Shown: positions 1 to 7,856 of the stretch, piece by piece
Position numbering within the stretch: the stretch's first letter is position 1
Layout of the letters: each line of letters begins with the position of its first letter
Assembly: GCF_005484985.1 (NCBI RefSeq)
Contig: NZ_CP027942.1
Span: 620,001-684,000 of the forward strand
Direction: 5' to 3'
Length of the DNA: 64,000 nt
Origin: Agrococcus sp. SGAir0287
GTDB taxonomy: Bacteria; Actinomycetota; Actinomycetes; Actinomycetales; Microbacteriaceae
Notes under the pieces: generated by a model
Database searches by the model: none
Told to the model about the DNA's origin: nothing
The model's input: only the letters and a program-made list of their open reading frames with translations
Program-made: the position numbers and the translations under genes

Positions 1-2
1 CG

Positions 3-515
3 GACTTCGACGGCCTCACCGTGCTGCAGCGCATGCGGTCGGCCGGCTTCGACGTGCCCGTCCTCTTCCTCACGGCGAAGGACTCGCTCGACGACCGCGT
101 CGCGGGCCTCACCGCCGGCGGCGACGACTACGTCACGAAGCCGTTCGGGCTCGAGGAGGTCGTCGCTCGCCTGCGCGGCCTCATCCGTCGCACGGCTGCG
201 ACCGCCGAGGAGTCGAGCGTGCTCTGGGTCGGCGACCTCATGATGGACGAGGACTCCTACGAGGTGCAGCGCGGCGGCACGCCCATCGACCTCACCGCGA
301 CGGAGTTCGAGCTGCTGCGGTACCTCATGCGCAACCCGCGCCGCGTGCTGTCGAAGGCGCAGATCCTCGACCGCGTGTGGTCGTACGACTTCGGCGGCCG
401 CGCGAGCGTCGTCGAGCTCTACATCTCGTACCTGCGCAAGAAGATCGACACGCTTGGCGAGCCGATGATCCACACGGTGCGCGGCGTCGGCTACCAGCTG
501 CGCGCACCCCAGTGA
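3..515 (+). CDS. OmpR/PhoB-family response regulator, 5' end outside window
   Basis: This is the C-terminal part of a two-component response regulator. The frame is open from the first bases, so the start and the phosphoacceptor Asp lie upstream of the window. What remains of the receiver shows LFLTAKD (the conserved Thr/Ala) and VTKPF (the conserved Lys). It is followed by a winged-helix effector domain with TATEFELLRYL, ILDRVW and the terminal HTVRGVGYQLR, all diagnostic of the OmpR/PhoB class. It should bind direct repeats at target promoters as a phosphorylated dimer. The sensor kinase follows 13 nt downstream, so the two form a co-transcribed pair. The stimulus cannot be inferred. Confidence 0.93.
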   Translation, partial: DFDGLTVLQRMRSAGFDVPVLFLTAKDSLDDRVAGLTAGGDDYVTKPFGLEEVVARLRGLIRRTAATAEESSVLWVGDLMMDEDSYEVQRGGTPIDLTATEFELLRYLMRNPRRVLSKAQILDRVWSYDFGGRASVVELYISYLRKKIDTLGEPMIHTVRGVGYQLRAPQ

Positions 516-528
516 TCCTGGCAGCGCG

Positions 529-2082
529 GTGACGTCGACGCCGACCCGGTCGGCCTCGGACGCGTCGGCTGCGGACGCGTCGGGGCCCGACCTGCCGGTC
601 GCGCGTCGCGTCACCTCCCGCTGGTCGCTGCGGCGACGACTGCTCGTGGCGGTCGTCGCCGCCTTCGTGCTGCTGACGTCCTGCATCGCCGTCGCGAGCG
701 TGCTCGCGATGCGCGGAGTGCTGACGGGCCAGCTGGACGACCAGATCAAGGGATCGATGCGGGCGGTGCTGCTCGGCTACGTCACGACCGGCAACGCCGA
801 TCTCCCGGACGCGCAGGCCAGCCCGGAGAACAACCAGGTCTACGCCGGCACCAGCTTCGTGTTCATCCAGAACGGCGAGGCCGTGCGAGCGGCGACCCTG
901 GGCGCCACCAGCACGGAGACGCTCTCGGACGAGAACATGGACCGGCTCGTGGCAGCGTCCACGGTCGGCACCTGCCAGACCGTGTCGCTCACGGACGGGA
1001 TGGGCGACCAGCGGGTGTGCACGTCCACGGCGTTCGTGAACGGCCAGCCGCTCGGCGACCTCGCCGTCGCGCTGCCGCTGCGCGGCACGTATCAGACCCT
1101 CCTCGCGCTCTCGTTCGTCATCGCCGTGTCGGTGTTCGTCGCCGCGCTCGCGCTCGTCGCGCTCGGCGACGTGCTCATCCGCCGCGCGCTGCGTCCGCTC
1201 ACCTCGGTCATCGCGACGACGGAGCGCATCTCGCAGCTGCCGCTCGACTCGGGCGAGGTGCAGCTGTCGAACCGCGTGCGCGTCTCCGATCCGGCGACCG
1301 AGGTCGGCCGCGTGACCGAGAGCGTCAACCGCATGCTCGAGCACATCGAGTCGTCGCTCGAGGCGCGCGCCGCCTCCGAGCGCAAGGTGCGCCAGTTCGT
1401 CGCGGACGCGTCGCACGAGCTGCGCACGCCGCTCGCCGCCGTGCAGGGCTACGCCGAGATCACCCGCAAGCACGACGACTCGCTGTCCGACGACGCCCGC
1501 GAGTCGCTCGGCCGCATCGAGGCCGCGGCCGCGCGGATGGCGTCGCTCGTGAACGACCTGCTGCTGCTCGCCAGGCTCGACGAGGGCACCGAGATCGAGC
1601 GCGGCACCGTCGACCTGTCGCTGCTCGTCATCGACGCCGTGGCGGATGCGCAGGCCGCCGGGCCCGAGCATCCCGTCGCGCTCGAGCTGCCGGAGGAGCC
1701 GGTGGAGGTCGTCGGCGATCTGCTGCGGCTGCAGCAGGTCGTGGCGAACCTGCTCGCCAACGCGCGCATCCACACGCCGCCCGGCACCCACGTGGAGGCG
1801 CGCCTCGCCACAGACGGCGACGAGGCGGTGCTCGAGATCGCCGACGACGGCCCCGGCGTGCCGCCCGAGCTGCAGGCGACGCTGTTCGAGCGATTCGTGC
1901 GCGGTGACGCGTCGCGCTCACGTGCCGCGGGCTCGAGCGGCCTCGGCCTCGCGATCGTGCGCGCGATCATGACCGCTCACGGCGGCGCGATCGACGTGCG
2001 CAGCGCTCCGGGCGACACCGTCTTCACGATCCGGCTGCCGCTCGCCGCATCGGACTCGGGACCCGCGGCCTCCGGCGACTGA
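529..2082 (+). CDS. Sensor histidine kinase, partner of the upstream response regulator
   Basis: A membrane-bound sensor kinase of 517 residues. A basic N-terminus leads to a transmembrane helix near residues 36-58, an extracellular sensor loop to about 185, and a second helix near 188-212. A HAMP linker follows, then a HisKA domain with SHELRTPL, in which His296 is the autophosphorylated residue. The HATPase domain has an N box around Asn407 (NLLANA), a G1 box DDGPG and a G2 box GLGLAI. The GTG start lies 13 nt after the regulator stop. The sensor loop contains two cysteines (GTCQT, QRVCTS) that could form a disulfide. All catalytic motifs look intact; the ligand is unknown. Confidence 0.93.
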   Translation: MTSTPTRSASDASAADASGPDLPVARRVTSRWSLRRRLLVAVVAAFVLLTSCIAVASVLAMRGVLTGQLDDQIKGSMRAVLLGYVTTGNADLPDAQASPENNQVYAGTSFVFIQNGEAVRAATLGATSTETLSDENMDRLVAASTVGTCQTVSLTDGMGDQRVCTSTAFVNGQPLGDLAVALPLRGTYQTLLALSFVIAVSVFVAALALVALGDVLIRRALRPLTSVIATTERISQLPLDSGEVQLSNRVRVSDPATEVGRVTESVNRMLEHIESSLEARAASERKVRQFVADASHELRTPLAAVQGYAEITRKHDDSLSDDARESLGRIEAAAARMASLVNDLLLLARLDEGTEIERGTVDLSLLVIDAVADAQAAGPEHPVALELPEEPVEVVGDLLRLQQVVANLLANARIHTPPGTHVEARLATDGDEAVLEIADDGPGVPPELQATLFERFVRGDASRSRAAGSSGLGLAIVRAIMTAHGGAIDVRSAPGDTVFTIRLPLAASDSGPAASGD

Positions 2083-2158
2083 CACCGGCGAAGCAGGTGA
2101 CGCTCAGGCTCGGTGGAGAGGATCGACGCATCCACCCATCGAGTCGAGGGAGAACCGC

Positions 2159-4027
2159 GTGCGCGCTGCCTGGGGAGTCGTCGGAGTCGGAGCGATCGTG
2201 CTGGCGGGACTGTCGGCGCCCACGGTCGCATCCGCGGAGGTCGTGGACGGGGGCGTCATCGCTTACGGATCGGGTGGCGCGATCACCGTGGAGACGGCGG
2301 GGGCGAGCGACACGCTGATCACCTACGACCATGCGGGTGGCGCCGGCGAGCACCTCATGGATCTCGCGCTGTCCGCCGACGGCGGCCGACTGGCCTTCCA
2401 GACCCTCGACTTCCGCTCCGGGGGCGACTATCGCACGGTCGTCGTCGACGTCGAGTCGGGCGAGATCGCGCTCGATCGTGAGGCCGACTGGACGACCGGC
2501 GGGTACCTCGTCGACATCTCGCCCGATGGCTCGCAGCTGCTGATGGCGGGCGGTGGCGGTGCGTGGACGGAGTCGATCGCGACGGGCACGCGGACGCCGC
2601 TGCCCGGCCTCGGCTTCGACGCCGTGCGCTACCCGACCGGCTTCACGCCCGACGGCGGCGAGATCGTCGCCGCGGTCAACGGCGGCCAGGGCATCGCACG
2701 ATCGCTCGACGCCGTCGACGTCGCCACGGGCGCCGTGCGCGTCGTCGTCCCCGCGGTCGGATCCGAATGGGTCACGCCGGAGACCGTCTCCTACGACGGC
2801 ACCGTGCAGTACTCGACCGTGTCCGCTTGCGGTGCGCCCCAGCCATCGTCGATCGTCGACGTCGACGGCACGGGCGCCGCCCCGTTCGCCCAGTCCGCCA
2901 CCGACCACTCCGCCGTCTTCTCGCCCGACGGCGAGGAGGTGCTCTTCGTGCGCGACGCCCAACCGCGCATCCACCCGTGCGCGGGCGACACCTCGGAGCA
3001 GCCCGTGCAGGTGCTGCAGGCGCAGCGCGACGGGTCGAACGCGAGCGTCGCCTTCACGGCCGTCGCGTGGGACTGGGCGGGCACCGTCGTCGACGAGCCC
3101 GAGGAGCCTGCGCTCCAGACGCCGACGCGGCTGTCGGGCGCGAACCGCTTCGCGACGGCGGTCGCGATCGTGCAGGATGCCTTCCCGGAGGGTGCCGGCA
3201 CGGTCTACCTCGTCTCGGGGGAGTCCTTCCCCGACGCGCTGTCGGCCGGTCCGGCCGCCGCGCACGAGGGCGCCCCGGTGCTGCTCACCATGCGCGACTC
3301 GCTGCCCGGCGAGGTCGCGGCCGAGCTCGAGCGTCTCGCCCCGAGCCGTGTCGTGATCGTCGGCGGAAGGGCTGCGGTCGGCGACGGCGTCGCAGCGGCG
3401 GTCGAGGCCATCGGCGCGGGTCAGGATGCCGACCCGATCTCGGTCGAGCGTCTGTCGGGACCCGACCGGTATGCGACGAGCGCCCTCGTCGCGCAGACCG
3501 TCTTCGGCACCGCCGACCTCGCCTACGTCGCCTCCGGCGCGAACTTCCCGGATGCCCTCGCGGGTGGCGCGGCCGCAGGCGCCTTCGGGGCTCCCATCCT
3601 GCTCGTCTACGGCGACTCGCTGCCTGCGGCGACCACGGGTGCGCTGGGCTCCCTGGGCGTCGACGCGGTCCGCGTCGTCGGCGGCACGGCATCGGTGTCG
3701 CCAGCGATGGCGGAGTCGATCGAGGACACGGGCGCATCCGTCGATCGGCTGTCGGGCCCGACGCGCTTCGAGACCGCCGTGCAGGTGAACCGGGCGTTCG
3801 ATGCGGTCGAGCGCGCGTACGTCGCGTCCGGACTGGCGTTCCCGGACGCCCTCGCCGGGGCTGCGATCGCCGGTGCGCAGGGCGCGCCGATGTACCTGAC
3901 GCAGTCGGGCTGCATGCCGCAGGCGGTCATCGACGACATCCGCCGCGTCGGCAGCCCGGCGGTGACCATCCTGGGCGGCACTGCCGCGGTGTCGCCGGCG
4001 GTCGCCGCGTACGCGTCCTGCGGCTGA
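2159..4027 (+). CDS. Secreted beta-propeller-like protein with three CWB2 repeats
   Basis: A 622-residue exported protein. The GTG start is preceded by a GAGGGAGA ribosome-binding site and begins a signal peptide ending near VASA (about residue 23). The N-terminal half has repeated SADG/SPDG/TPDG blades of the TolB/WD40-like propeller type. From about residue 322 there are three cell-wall-binding repeat 2 modules (PF04122 type), each with RLSG-NR/DR-F/YATA, FPDALS/AG and VGG motifs. CWB2 modules attach proteins non-covalently to secondary wall polymers in Gram-positives. The two large proteases at 30.7-38.9 kb carry the same module. The propeller's ligand or activity is unknown; no catalytic motif is visible. 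Confidence 0.85.
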   Translation: MRAAWGVVGVGAIVLAGLSAPTVASAEVVDGGVIAYGSGGAITVETAGASDTLITYDHAGGAGEHLMDLALSADGGRLAFQTLDFRSGGDYRTVVVDVESGEIALDREADWTTGGYLVDISPDGSQLLMAGGGGAWTESIATGTRTPLPGLGFDAVRYPTGFTPDGGEIVAAVNGGQGIARSLDAVDVATGAVRVVVPAVGSEWVTPETVSYDGTVQYSTVSACGAPQPSSIVDVDGTGAAPFAQSATDHSAVFSPDGEEVLFVRDAQPRIHPCAGDTSEQPVQVLQAQRDGSNASVAFTAVAWDWAGTVVDEPEEPALQTPTRLSGANRFATAVAIVQDAFPEGAGTVYLVSGESFPDALSAGPAAAHEGAPVLLTMRDSLPGEVAAELERLAPSRVVIVGGRAAVGDGVAAAVEAIGAGQDADPISVERLSGPDRYATSALVAQTVFGTADLAYVASGANFPDALAGGAAAGAFGAPILLVYGDSLPAATTGALGSLGVDAVRVVGGTASVSPAMAESIEDTGASVDRLSGPTRFETAVQVNRAFDAVERAYVASGLAFPDALAGAAIAGAQGAPMYLTQSGCMPQAVIDDIRRVGSPAVTILGGTAAVSPAVAAYASCG

Positions 4028-4042
4028 GCGAACCGCCGGGCA

Positions 4043-4084
4043 GGAGGGGTGCGAGCGCCACCCGGACGGGGGTCGCACCCCTCC
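4043..4084 (+). terminator. Hairpin terminator after the propeller/CWB2 gene
   Basis: A perfect 12-bp stem (GGAGGGGTGCGA with TCGCACCCCTCC) starts 16 nt after the stop codon. The loop is 18 nt and can form an inner stem. There is only a short TT after the stem, as is usual for high-GC actinobacterial terminators. Confidence 0.65.
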
Positions 4085-4120
4085 TTCGCACCGGCGCGAT
4101 CGACGCGAGAGACGTGAGTG

Positions 4121-4149
4121 TTGCTCAGCCCTGAGCAGACCCCTATGCT
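4121..4149 (+). promoter_or_regulatory. Promoter with overlapping operator-like dyad, upstream of the LPQTG protein
   Basis: TTGCTC and TATGCT are separated by 17 bp, a good housekeeping-sigma promoter. A perfect inverted repeat, TGCTCAG-CC-CTGAGCA (4122-4137), covers the -35 box and the first half of the spacer, a position where a bound repressor would block RNA polymerase. The regulator is not identifiable. Confidence 0.6.
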
Positions 4150-4221
4150 CCACCTAGGCCGATGCCGTCGGCACCGCGTACCGGCGATGCCGTGCGCGCC
4201 ATCCGACCCAGAGGCGATGCC

Positions 4222-5814
4222 ATGCCCCGTCCCCTGCGCCGTGCGATCTCCGCCGGCCTCGTCACCCTCCTCGCGACCGCGGGCGTCGTCGGCCTCGGCG
4301 CGTCCGCCGCGACGGCCGACTCCACGCAGACCTTCTCGGGCACGCTGCAGATCGACGACCCGACCTGGGAGCGGCCCGACGGCTGCACGCTCCCGGATGT
4401 CGGCTTCGTCGGCAGCCAGAACTACGACGCGCAGCCCTTCACGGTGCCCGAGACGGGCGGCTACGCGATCGAGATGACCGCTGGCGACGGCGACGGCTAC
4501 TTCTACCTCTACGAGGGCGCCTTCGACCCGGCTGCTCCGACGTCGAACTGCATCGACTACGACGACGACGGCGGCGCGGGCGTGCTGCCGCGCATCAATC
4601 GGCAGCTCGTCGCCGGCCAGCAGTACACCCTCGTCACGACGCAGTACTCGCAGCTGCCGGCGGAGGGCGTCGTCTTCTCGTACACGACGACCGTCTCCGG
4701 ACTCCTCCCGACCGTGACGCTCGGGCTCCCGGACGGGCAGCCCCGCGTCGTCGCGCCCGGCACGCCGGCGCGCATCGCAGTGACGTTCAGCGCCCCCGTG
4801 ACGGGCTTCGACGTCGACGACCTCGACGTCGAGACGGACTTCGGTCCGACGCCGGACGTCACCCTCACCGGGTCCGGCGCGAGCTACGTCGTGGAGCTCG
4901 GCCCGAGCGACGAGTACGAGCGCTACTTCGTCGCCGTCGAGGAGGGTGCGGCCGTGACCGACGGCGGGCTCACGACGCTCCCGTCCACCTACTTCGACGT
5001 CTTCACCGGCGTGCCGGTGACGGTGACCGCCGCCGAGTCGACGACGTCGACGAGCCCGGTGGCCTTCGACGTGGTCTTCGGCGACGCCGTGGAGGGTCTC
5101 ACGGTCGAGGACCTCGTGGTCTCCGGCACTGCCGAGGCCTCGCTCGTCGAGTTCTCGGGCGAGGGCGACACCTACCGCGTGACGGTGACCCCGGCGAACC
5201 CCGGCACGGTCGAGCTCCGGGTGCCCGAGTTCGCGGCGCTCTTCGTCGCCCCGTTCGGCGAGGGGGGCGCCGCGCGGATCCCGAACGCCGCGTCGAACAC
5301 GGCCTCGGTCGCGTTCGCGCCCGCCGGCCCGAGCGTGACCGTCGAGCAGGCCGCGGGCCAGGCCGACCCGACCGCGACGCTGCCCGTCGCCTTCGACGTC
5401 GTCTTCTCCGAGCCCATCGACGCCCTGGAGCCCGCCGACGTCGTGCTCGGCGGGACTGCCGGATCCACGACCGTCTCCATCGAGTCGCTGCCCGGCGACG
5501 CGCCGAACACCGCGTACCGCGTGCTCGTGACCGACGCCGCGCAGGCCGGCACCATCACGGTGTCGATCCCGGCCGGCGCCGTCGTGAACCAGGCGCTCGT
5601 CGGGAACACGGCGTCGACCTCGGTCGACAACGAGGTGACCTACGCACCGGTCGTCGCGCCGTCGCCGAGCGCACCTGCGCCCTCGACGCCGCCGGCCTCA
5701 GGCGGCACGCTGCCCCAGACGGGTGGCGCACCGGGCTGGCTGCTCGCCATCGCGGCGCTGCTGCTCGTCGCCACGGGTGCCGTCACGGTCCGACGCGCGA
5801 CCGCGCGCAGCTGA
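4222..5814 (+). CDS. LPXTG-anchored surface protein with Ig-like domains
   Basis: A 530-residue surface protein. The ATG chosen follows an AGAGG ribosome-binding site and opens directly onto a signal peptide (MPRPLRR, hydrophobic core, cleavage near ATAD). An in-frame ATG at 4162 would add 20 residues, but it lies only about 12 nt after the -10 box and breaks the signal-peptide layout. The N-terminal part resembles a pre-peptidase-like beta-sandwich. Two or three Ig-like repeats follow, with the recurring PVAFDVVF motif. The C-terminus is a sorting signal: LPQTG at residues 497-501, a hydrophobic helix and a positively charged tail, so a sortase should link it covalently to peptidoglycan. No sortase gene is in the window. 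No enzymatic motif is seen, so an adhesive or structural role is likely. Confidence 0.85.
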   Translation: MPRPLRRAISAGLVTLLATAGVVGLGASAATADSTQTFSGTLQIDDPTWERPDGCTLPDVGFVGSQNYDAQPFTVPETGGYAIEMTAGDGDGYFYLYEGAFDPAAPTSNCIDYDDDGGAGVLPRINRQLVAGQQYTLVTTQYSQLPAEGVVFSYTTTVSGLLPTVTLGLPDGQPRVVAPGTPARIAVTFSAPVTGFDVDDLDVETDFGPTPDVTLTGSGASYVVELGPSDEYERYFVAVEEGAAVTDGGLTTLPSTYFDVFTGVPVTVTAAESTTSTSPVAFDVVFGDAVEGLTVEDLVVSGTAEASLVEFSGEGDTYRVTVTPANPGTVELRVPEFAALFVAPFGEGGAARIPNAASNTASVAFAPAGPSVTVEQAAGQADPTATLPVAFDVVFSEPIDALEPADVVLGGTAGSTTVSIESLPGDAPNTAYRVLVTDAAQAGTITVSIPAGAVVNQALVGNTASTSVDNEVTYAPVVAPSPSAPAPSTPPASGGTLPQTGGAPGWLLAIAALLLVATGAVTVRRATARS

Positions 5815-5831
5815 CGCATCCATCGCCGGCA

Positions 5832-5870
5832 CGGGGCCGGTCGCCGCACGAGTTGCGGCGACCGGCCCCG
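5832..5870 (+). terminator. Strong hairpin between LPQTG gene and rplJ leader
   Basis: A 16-bp perfect stem (5833-5848 with 5854-5869) and a 5-nt loop begin 18 nt after the LPQTG gene stop. There is no U-tract. It is the probable terminator of the surface-protein gene. Its right arm contains the -35 box of the rplJ promoter, so the two signals overlap. Confidence 0.6.
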
Positions 5871-5882
5871 TCCGTCTAGTCT
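5853..5882 (+). promoter_or_regulatory. Probable rplJ-rplL promoter
   Basis: TTGCGG (5853-5858) and TAGTCT (5877-5882) are 18 bp apart, immediately before the L10 leader. Transcription would start about 5889, which fits the 5' end of the conserved leader. Confidence 0.5.
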
Positions 5883-5887
5883 GGGCG

Positions 5888-6031
5888 CATACCCAAGACC
5901 GCTGGTCATCGGCGTGCGCGCGAGCGCTCGACGACGAAGGTGGATCCGAGAGGATCCCGGCCCGCGCAGGTGTGAACTCCCCGCAGTGGGACGAGCTCCG
6001 TGCGCATGCGCCGGAGCTCCTTTCGTTTTCT
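5888..6031 (+). ncRNA. Ribosomal protein L10 leader (autoregulatory attenuator)
   Basis: The 170-nt rplJ leader carries the conserved L10-binding elements CCCAAGACCGCTGGTC (from about 5892) and GCGCAGGTGTGAA (from about 5964), as in the L10 leader RNA family. Its last part is a textbook intrinsic terminator: an 8-bp stem GAGCTCCG/CGGAGCTC (5993-6000 and 6012-6019) followed by a U-rich TTTCGTTTTCT. Excess L10-(L7/L12) complex binding the leader kink-turn is expected to favour termination and so balance ribosomal stalk synthesis. The family assignment is established knowledge; the switching mechanism in this organism is inferred. Confidence 0.8.
5993..6031 (+). terminator. Attenuator terminator in the rplJ leader
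   Basis: An 8-bp GC-rich stem with an 11-nt loop is followed at once by a U-rich run (6020-6031). It lies about 30 nt before the rplJ start, so it controls read-through into rplJ-rplL rather than ending an upstream gene. Confidence 0.75.
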
Positions 6032-6062
6032 CCGTCGGACCAGCATCCGATCAAGGAGCACC

Positions 6063-6581
6063 ATGGCGAACAAGGAGACTGCGGTCGCCGAGCTCTCGAA
6101 CCTGTTCGAGACCTCGGAGGCTGTCCTGCTCACCGAGTATCGCGGGCTCACGGTCGCGCAGCTGAAGACGCTGCGTCGATCGATCGCCGAGCACGCAACC
6201 TACGCCGTGGTGAAGAACACGCTCACGAAGATCGCCGCCAACAAGGCCGGCATCTCGGCGTTCGACGACAGCCTCCAGGGGCCGTCGGCGATCGCCTTCG
6301 TGCACGGCGACCCCGTCGCCGTCGCGAAGTCGCTGCGTGACTTCGCCAAGGCGAACCCTCAGCTCGTGGTGAAGAACGGCTACTTCGACGGTAGCCCGCT
6401 CACCGCGGAGGACGTCACCAAGCTCGCCGAGCTCGAGTCGCGGGAGGTGCTGCTGGCGAAGCTGGCCGGTGCCTTCAAGGCCTCGCTGTTCGGTGCGGCG
6501 TACATGTTCCAGGCGCCCCTCGCGCAGGCGGCTCGCACCGTCGACGCGCTCCGGGCCAAGCAGGAGTCCGCAGCCGAGTAG
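6063..6581 (+). CDS. rplJ: 50S ribosomal protein L10
   Basis: Ribosomal protein L10 (172 residues) forms the base of the ribosomal stalk, binding 23S rRNA through its N-terminal domain and L7/L12 dimers through its C-terminal helix. Typical features are [11 protein letters not shown] at the start, [18 protein letters not shown] and the final helix [11 protein letters not shown]. The start follows an AAGGAG ribosome-binding site in the leader. It is co-transcribed with rplL, 27 nt downstream, and controlled by the L10 leader. Confidence 0.98.
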   Translation: MANKETAVAELSNLFETSEAVLLTEYRGLTVAQLKTLRRSIAEHATYAVVKNTLTKIAANKAGISAFDDSLQGPSAIAFVHGDPVAVAKSLRDFAKANPQLVVKNGYFDGSPLTAEDVTKLAELESREVLLAKLAGAFKASLFGAAYMFQAPLAQAARTVDALRAKQESAAE

Positions 6582-6608
6582 GGCTGTGGCTGAATCACAG
6601 GAGAAGAG

Positions 6609-6998
6609 ATGGCAAAGCTGTCCACCGAGGAGCTGCTCGAGCAGTTCAAGGGCCTCACGCTCATCGAGCTGAGCGAGTTCGTCAAGGCGTTCGAGGAGAC
6701 CTTCGAGGTCACCGCCGCCGCCCCCATGGCCGTGGCCGCTGCGCCCGCCGCCGGTGGCGCGGGCGACGCCCCCGCCGAGGAGGAGAAGGACGAGTTCGAC
6801 GTCGTCCTCGAGTCCGCCGGCTCGGCCAAGATCCAGGTCATCAAGGTCGTGCGCTCGCTCACGTCGCTCGGCCTCGGCGAGGCCAAGGCGCTCGTCGACG
6901 GTGCCCCCTCCAACGTGCTCGAGGGCGCGAAGAAGGAGGACGCCGAGAAGGCCAAGGCCGACCTCGAGGAGGCCGGCGCGACGGTGACCCTCAAGTAG
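6609..6998 (+). CDS. rplL: 50S ribosomal protein L7/L12
   Basis: The multimeric stalk protein that recruits translation GTPases. It has 129 residues: the N-terminal dimerisation domain ([18 protein letters not shown]), an Ala/Pro/Gly-rich flexible hinge around residues 38-60, and the C-terminal globular domain with [18 protein letters not shown] and [20 protein letters not shown] ribosome-binding site precedes it. A strong terminator follows the stop, so rplJ-rplL form a two-gene unit. Confidence 0.98.
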   Translation: MAKLSTEELLEQFKGLTLIELSEFVKAFEETFEVTAAAPMAVAAAPAAGGAGDAPAEEEKDEFDVVLESAGSAKIQVIKVVRSLTSLGLGEAKALVDGAPSNVLEGAKKEDAEKAKADLEEAGATVTLK

Positions 6999-7014
6999 TC
7001 ACCCGCTCCATCGC

Positions 7015-7046
7015 GAAGCCCCGCACCATCCGTGGTGCGGGGCTTC
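7015..7046 (+). terminator. Terminator after rplL
   Basis: A perfect 13-bp stem, GAAGCCCCGCACC/GGTGCGGGGCTTC, with a 6-nt loop, begins 16 nt after the rplL stop. It is followed by GTGCG rather than a U-run. Confidence 0.8.
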
Positions 7047-7087
7047 GTGCGTGCTCGGCGCGGACGGACGCGTGGGATGCTCGGGGC

Positions 7088-7822
7088 ATGCTCGCCGAGA
7101 CCGACGTCGCGCCCGGGGTGCTCGTCGTGACGCTGCCGGAGGCGGCGATGAACGCGGTGCTCGTGGTCGACGGCGGCGAGGTGCTCGTCGTCGACGTCGG
7201 CGCGACGCCGACGCGCGGCGCGCAGCTGCGCGCGCTCGCCGAGCGGCACGGGCGCGTCGTGGCGGTCGTCGTCACCCATTCGCATTGGGACCACGCATTC
7301 GGGCTCGACGCGTTCGCCGACGTGCCCGGCCACGCGCATCCGGCGACGATCGACGACCTGCGCGACACGGGGACGCTGCAGCGCGACGCGGTGGTCGCGC
7401 ACCTCGAGGGCGCGGTGCCGGACGGGCTGCGCACGCTCGTGCCCCCGCTGCCGACGCATCCGGTCGCCGAGCGCACCACGCTGCGCGTCGGCGCGCTCGA
7501 CGTCCGGCTCGACCCGGTCGGCCATGCGCACACGGTCGGCGACCTCGTGCTGCACGTGCCTGCGGTGGGCGTGAGCGTGCTCGGCGACCTCGTCGAGGTC
7601 GGCGATGCACCGCAGCTGCACGACGCCGACCTCGCCGGCTGGGTCGCCGCCCTCGATCGGATCGGGCCCGACCTGCAGCCGATCGTGATCCCCGGGCACG
7701 GTGCGGCGACGACGCCGTCGTTCGTCGCCGAGCAGCGCGACGTGCTCGCCGCTGGGCTCGCGCACCTTCGCGGCGAGGGGCAGGCGCCCGAGGGACTCGA
7801 CCTCGAGCAGCTGCCCGGCTGA
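7088..7822 (+). CDS. MBL-fold metallo-hydrolase
   Basis: A 244-residue metallo-beta-lactamase-fold protein. The zinc-binding motif THSHWDH (His64, His66, Asp68, His69) is intact, followed by downstream histidines in GHAHTVGDL and the terminal PGHGA, which complete a two-metal site. Family members hydrolyse thioesters, lactones, beta-lactams or similar bonds; the substrate cannot be deduced. It is cytoplasmic, with no signal peptide. Its stop is 34 nt before kynureninase on the same strand, so the two may be co-transcribed. Confidence 0.85.
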   Translation: MLAETDVAPGVLVVTLPEAAMNAVLVVDGGEVLVVDVGATPTRGAQLRALAERHGRVVAVVVTHSHWDHAFGLDAFADVPGHAHPATIDDLRDTGTLQRDAVVAHLEGAVPDGLRTLVPPLPTHPVAERTTLRVGALDVRLDPVGHAHTVGDLVLHVPAVGVSVLGDLVEVGDAPQLHDADLAGWVAALDRIGPDLQPIVIPGHGAATTPSFVAEQRDVLAAGLAHLRGEGQAPEGLDLEQLPG

Positions 7823-7856
7823 CGCGCCTGCGCGTCGCGCAGGGCAGGATCGACGC

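Noticed and set aside
4162..4221. A longer start for the LPQTG protein.
   Set aside because: It would begin about 12 nt after the -10 box without a ribosome-binding site and would bury the signal peptide behind a 20-residue extension.
6000..6581. A longer rplJ start near 6000.
   Set aside because: The extension overlaps the attenuator hairpin in the leader, and the family start is MANKETAV at 6063 after AAGGAG.
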